DNA from: Kitasatospora kifunensis
GTDB lineage: Bacteria > Actinomycetota > Actinomycetes > Streptomycetales > Streptomycetaceae
Direction of reading: 5' to 3'
Assembly (NCBI RefSeq): GCF_014203855.1
Contig: NZ_JACHJV010000001.1
Span: forward strand, 7,130,001-7,194,000
Length of the DNA stretch: 64,000 bases
Below are positions 61,080 through 64,000 of this stretch, piece after piece. The position numbers and the translations under genes were made by a program. The stretch's first letter is position 1; every line of letters begins with the position of its first letter. A model generated the notes under the pieces. It saw nothing but the letters and a program-made list of their open reading frames with translations, was not told the DNA's origin and searched no databases.

Positions 61080-61862
61080 TCACAGCGGCAGCAGGTCAGG
61101 CCGCTTGGCCTCGACGTGGTCGCCCGAGGACTCGCCGCGCAGCCGCCGCCCGACCCAGGGCAGCAGGTAGTCCCGCGCCCACTGCAGGTTCTCCCGGCGC
61201 TGCTCGGCGGCGGTGTGCGACTCCTCGGCGGGCCACGGCGCGGCCGGGTCCTCCGCGGTGGTCAGGCCCAGCGCCCGGGCCGCGAGCAGCGCGACCCGCT
61301 GGTGTCCCTCGGGGGACAGGTGCAGCCGGTCCTCGCTCCAGGCCTGCCGGTGCTGCAGCGTGCGCAGCGACCAGAGGTCGGCCACCGCACAGTCGTTGCG
61401 GTCCGCGATCGCCCGCAGGTGCACGTTGTACGTCGCGATCTTGCCGCGCAGGTGCTTGAGCACCGGCACGCCCCGGGTGTCGAACCCGGTGCTGATCAGC
61501 ACCGTCCGCGCCGACTCGCGCAGCTGCACGACGGCGGCCTCGAACCGCTCGGCGACCTCGTCCGGGTCGCTGCCCGGCCGCAGGATGTCGTTGCCGCCGG
61601 CCACGAAGGTCACCAGGTCGGGCTGGATCCGCCGGACCTGGGGCACCTGCTCGGCGATGATCTGGTCGAGCAGCCGGCCGCGCACCGCGAGGTTCGCGTA
61701 GCGGAACTCGCCCTCGGGCCGTCCCGCCGCCAGCATCCAGGCCAGCCGGTCGGCCCAGCCGGCGAAGCTGCCGTCCGGGGCCGGGTCGTTCAGGCCCTCG
61801 GTGAAGCTGTCGCCGAGGGCCGCGTAGGAGTTGAGGTCAAGGATCTCCAGATGGTCAGCCAT
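61080..61862 (-). CDS. SGNH/GDSL hydrolase
   Basis: A 260-residue esterase-type protein with no signal peptide. Block I SYAALGDSFTEGLND (Ser), block II Gly in VRGRLLDQI, block III FVAGGNDIL (Asn) and block V DRLHLSPEGHQR (Asp and His) are complete. It cleaves an ester of unknown nature in the cytosol. A C-terminal helical tail (ENLQWARDYLLPWVGRRL) is usual in the actinobacterial branch. Confidence 0.9.
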   Translation of the reverse strand: MADHLEILDLNSYAALGDSFTEGLNDPAPDGSFAGWADRLAWMLAAGRPEGEFRYANLAVRGRLLDQIIAEQVPQVRRIQPDLVTFVAGGNDILRPGSDPDEVAERFEAAVVQLRESARTVLISTGFDTRGVPVLKHLRGKIATYNVHLRAIADRNDCAVADLWSLRTLQHRQAWSEDRLHLSPEGHQRVALLAARALGLTTAEDPAAPWPAEESHTAAEQRRENLQWARDYLLPWVGRRLRGESSGDHVEAKRPDLLPL

Positions 61863-62061
61863 GAGACGAAATACTTCACTGTCTCAAGTGACCTACGCCA
61901 CCGTAGGTGCCAGGTGGCGGAGCGTGACATTGGCCACCCGGTTGGCGGGAATAGGCTGCCGGGTGCCGCCCGACGGGTGCGAGGGCGGCTGAGACCGCGT
62001 CAGGCATGGTGGGCACACCCACGGCCGGTGGGCCGCACGGGCGGTCCTGCCGGCACCCCGG

Positions 62062-62808
62062 TCAGCCGAGACGGGTCCAGGCCGCCACCGAGCGGGCCGA
62101 GCGCAGCGCCCTCACGGTGACCGCCGCCGCCAGCGCCGCGGGCACCGCCAGCGAGGCCGACTGGTTGGTGTGCAGCACCAGCAGCGCGCCGGCCACCGCG
62201 CCCAACCCCAGGGTGAGCGCGGAGAGCAGCCGCCGCCCCGTCGCCTCGTCCCATCGGCCCGAGCCGGCGGGGTCGGCGAAGAGGCCGGTGATGGTCCTGG
62301 TCAGCACGGTGGTGGTCAGGTCGGGGACGGACAGCACTGCCACTATCGCGTTCTGCAGGCCCATGGCGACGGCCGTCACGGCAATGGTGAGGTAGCGGGA
62401 ACTGCTCGACTGGCCGAGAGTGGTCACCGGCTCCACCGTGAGGAGCACCGCCGCGGCCGCCAGCAGCAGCGTCTCGGTCGCCGCGCCGCGCAGCAGCGCC
62501 CGCCCGCGGTGCGACAGTTCGGCCAGTAGCCGGCCGCCCAGCAGGGCGCCGAGTGAGAAGGCGGTCAGGGCGGTCAGTGAGGCGGCGACCGAGAAACCGG
62601 GGGCGCCGGCCAGCGCGAAGCCGAGGAAGACCACGTTGCCGGTCATGTTGGCGACGAAGACGTGACCCAGGGTCAGGTAGCTGACCGCGTCGATCATCCC
62701 GCTGGCCACGGTGAGCGCGAGCAGCAGCGGTGGCAGCGGCCCGTGCCGGTCGCCGGGGAGCGGCCTGGCGGTCCGCCAGGCCCCGCGCAGGACCGCTCGC
62801 ACAGTCAC
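62062..62808 (-). CDS. DUF1275 (YoaK-like) membrane protein
   Basis: A 248-residue protein with about six predicted helices. ASGMIDAVSYLTLGHVFVANMTGNVVFLG is the hallmark start (seen in two parts around residues 36-63), and AMGLQNAIVAVLSVPDLTTT is the second conserved part. It is thought to be a transporter, but no substrate is established. The 199-bp gap 61863-62061 has no gene. Confidence 0.87.
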   Translation of the reverse strand: MTVRAVLRGAWRTARPLPGDRHGPLPPLLLALTVASGMIDAVSYLTLGHVFVANMTGNVVFLGFALAGAPGFSVAASLTALTAFSLGALLGGRLLAELSHRGRALLRGAATETLLLAAAAVLLTVEPVTTLGQSSSSRYLTIAVTAVAMGLQNAIVAVLSVPDLTTTVLTRTITGLFADPAGSGRWDEATGRRLLSALTLGLGAVAGALLVLHTNQSASLAVPAALAAAVTVRALRSARSVAAWTRLG

Positions 62809-62833
62809 CTCCGTGTCGTTGGAAGCAGTCGGG

Positions 62834-63118
62834 TCAGGCGCGGACCTCCACGCCGCGCCAGAACGCCACCCGCCCGCGGATCTGCTCGGCCTCCGGCTTG
62901 GGCTCGGGGTAGTACCAGACGGCGTCCTCGTTGCGCTCGCCGTCCACCACCAGGGTGTAGTAGCTCGCCGTGCCCTTCCACGGGCAGAACGAGGTGGTCT
63001 CGGACGGGATCAGGTAGTGGGCCGGTACGGCGGACAGCGGGAAGTAGTGGTTCTGCTCGACGACCACGGTGTCCTCGCTCTCGGCGATCACCTGGCCGTT
63101 CCAGTACGCGGTGGGCAT
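62834..63118 (-). CDS. DUF427 protein
   Basis: A 94-residue protein with the whole DUF427 pattern: AYWNGQVIAESEDTVVVEQN, YFPLSAV, STSFCPWKG-like TTSFCPWKGTASYY and AVWYYPEPKPEAEQIRGRVA. Function unknown. It lies 25 bp upstream of the DUF1275 gene on the same strand, so the two may share a transcript. Confidence 0.9.
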   Translation of the reverse strand: MPTAYWNGQVIAESEDTVVVEQNHYFPLSAVPAHYLIPSETTSFCPWKGTASYYTLVVDGERNEDAVWYYPEPKPEAEQIRGRVAFWRGVEVRA

Positions 63119-63355
63119 GATGGCTCCTCTCGTACGGTCTGTGCGGTTCAGCTTACGACCGGCGGACAGCCCGGCGCAGAAGGCGGGTTACGGGTGCTCA
63201 CCCGGACGGGAACGGCCTGCGGCCGGTCGCCGCAGGGGCGGCTGGGCCCGGCGGGTGATGGGCTTCGGACGATGGTGTGACGGGCGGTTACCGGCACGGC
63301 GGGATGGCGACACTGCCCTCAGGCCGTTCGCTCACGATCGGAAGAGGTGGCCGCC

Positions 63356-63553
63356 ATGACACTGACCGTGCTCCTGCTGACCGTTCCGCCACTACTCGCC
63401 CTGCTGCTCTGCCTGACCGACCCCGCCCGCTCCCGCGCGACCGCCTCCCGTCTGGCGCCCGCCCTGGCCCGCCGCCACCGGCGGCGCGCCCGCGGGCGGC
63501 ACGCGGCACCGACCGCGCGCCGCGCCGAGGCCGCGTTGAGCCGGCTGACCTGA
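63356..63553 (+). CDS. Small membrane protein with a basic tail
   Basis: A 65-residue protein. One N-terminal helix (MTLTVLLLTVPPLLALLLCL) is followed by a strongly basic tail (RRHRRRARGRHAAPTARR). ATG 63356 has GAAGAGG upstream; GTG 63347 is less likely. Function unknown. Confidence 0.55.
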   Translation: MTLTVLLLTVPPLLALLLCLTDPARSRATASRLAPALARRHRRRARGRHAAPTARRAEAALSRLT

Positions 63554-63568
63554 TAACGAGATTCATTG

Positions 63569-63594
63569 ACGGAGTGTCAGAAGTCCCACTCCGT
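63569..63594. terminator. Weak hairpin between convergent genes
   Basis: ACGGAGTG (63569-63576) pairs with CACTCCGT (63587-63594) across a 10-nt loop, between the small membrane protein and the methyltransferase gene. Confidence 0.5.
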
Positions 63595-63604
63595 TGGACG
63601 CTGC

Positions 63605-64000
63605 TCATCCCACGGCGGGATGTGCGAGCAGCGAGGTGACGCAGAGGCTGGTCTCGGCCGCCGAGCCGACGAACGGCAGCCGCAGCCGACGTAGCGAGTA
63701 GTGGTAGGCCTCCCGCTCCCGGGCGTCGGCGAAGTACCGCTGGTGCCGCGGGGTCGGGTCGGGCCGGGTGACGGTGAGGCGGTGGTCGGCCAGGCAGCGG
63801 GCGATCGCCTCGGTGGGCTGGCCGTAGAGCGGCCAGCCCAGCACCACCGGCGGGGTGCTCTGCAGTGCGAGCACGCGCTCCAGGGTGGCGATGCCCAGGT
63901 AGCTGAACGCCCCGGTGGCCAGCACCAGGTCGGCCTCGGCGAGCACGGCCCGATCGGCCGCCGTGGGGTCGGTGCGTTCCAGGTCGGTGTTGACGGCGGC
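63605..64000 (-). CDS. Partial SAM-methyltransferase-like protein (5' end outside the window)
   Basis: The C-terminal 131 residues of a protein whose frame stays open to the window edge. DLERTDPTAADRAVLAEADL followed by VLATGAFSYLGIATLERVL, with an Arg/Tyr-rich end, resembles the second half of a class I methyltransferase family of actinobacteria. The SAM motif I would lie outside the window. Family assignment is tentative. Confidence 0.6.
   Translation of the reverse strand, partial: AAVNTDLERTDPTAADRAVLAEADLVLATGAFSYLGIATLERVLALQSTPPVVLGWPLYGQPTEAIARCLADHRLTVTRPDPTPRHQRYFADAREREAYHYSLRRLRLPFVGSAAETSLCVTSLLAHPAVG

Overview
The window is high-GC DNA from an actinomycete, almost certainly a Streptomycetaceae member (Streptomyces, Kitasatospora or Streptacidiphilus). 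The evidence is strong third-position GC bias, frequent GTG starts, an AfsR/SARP-type regulator, a c-di-AMP (ydaO) riboswitch ahead of a LysM cell-wall protein, a rodlin-like protein, a TTA codon in a regulator, and many TetR/MarR regulators beside small enzymes. No rRNA, tRNA or CRISPR array was seen.

1-7.9 kb is accessory DNA. An IS630-family element (56-2417) has perfect 37-bp inverted ends and a TA duplication. It carries two passenger genes, a SAM methyltransferase and a small conserved protein. It lies at the junction of two palindromic repeats, one of them a 176-bp MITE-like palindrome. An acetyltransferase and an IS1182-type transposase follow. Next come a truncated, probably frameshifted gene, an XRE regulator with an extra N-terminal domain and a TTA codon, and a chain of overlapping tiny genes, two with CxxC pairs. 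This looks like the remains of an integrated element.

7.9-19.6 kb: a pore-like membrane protein; a coupled pair (His/Pro-rich membrane protein plus DUF4239); then a probable beta-glucoside locus. That locus has a TetR regulator, a GH1 beta-glucosidase and a GPH/SUT-like sugar transporter. The three share an upstream module with identical 39-bp internal spacing, present three times. An AfsR-type regulator and a serine hydrolase sit between the glucosidase and the transporter.

19.6-38.4 kb: housekeeping and catabolic genes. These include an MFS exporter/MarR pair with tandem operators, an amidohydrolase, a haloalkane dehalogenase/MarR pair with paired operators, and a pyrimidine-catabolism cluster (nitrilase, aminotransferase, dihydropyrimidinase, LLM oxidoreductase) with a DMT transporter upstream. 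Small oxidoreductases, hydrolases, a DinB protein and ogt (behind a coupled 28-codon ORF) follow.

38.6-54.3 kb: a secreted NlpC/P60 protein with a small secreted partner; a very large HTH-STAND ATPase-TM-WD40 protein with 14 WD repeats; a riboswitch-controlled LysM protein; a class C beta-lactamase-like protein; a PfkB kinase; an RluA/PNPOx overlapping pair; an epoxide hydrolase-like protein; and lpdA.

54.3-64 kb: the most unusual locus. A cellulose-synthase-like GT2 is followed 14 nt later by a single 990-residue protein joining an acyltransferase-3 membrane domain, an SGNH domain and a GH16 glucanase domain. A rodlin-like gene lies upstream on the same strand. I infer a surface-glucan synthesis, acylation and trimming unit. 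A TetR regulator divergent from two tiny membrane proteins, an SGNH hydrolase, DUF1275, DUF427 and a methyltransferase cut by the window edge complete the region.
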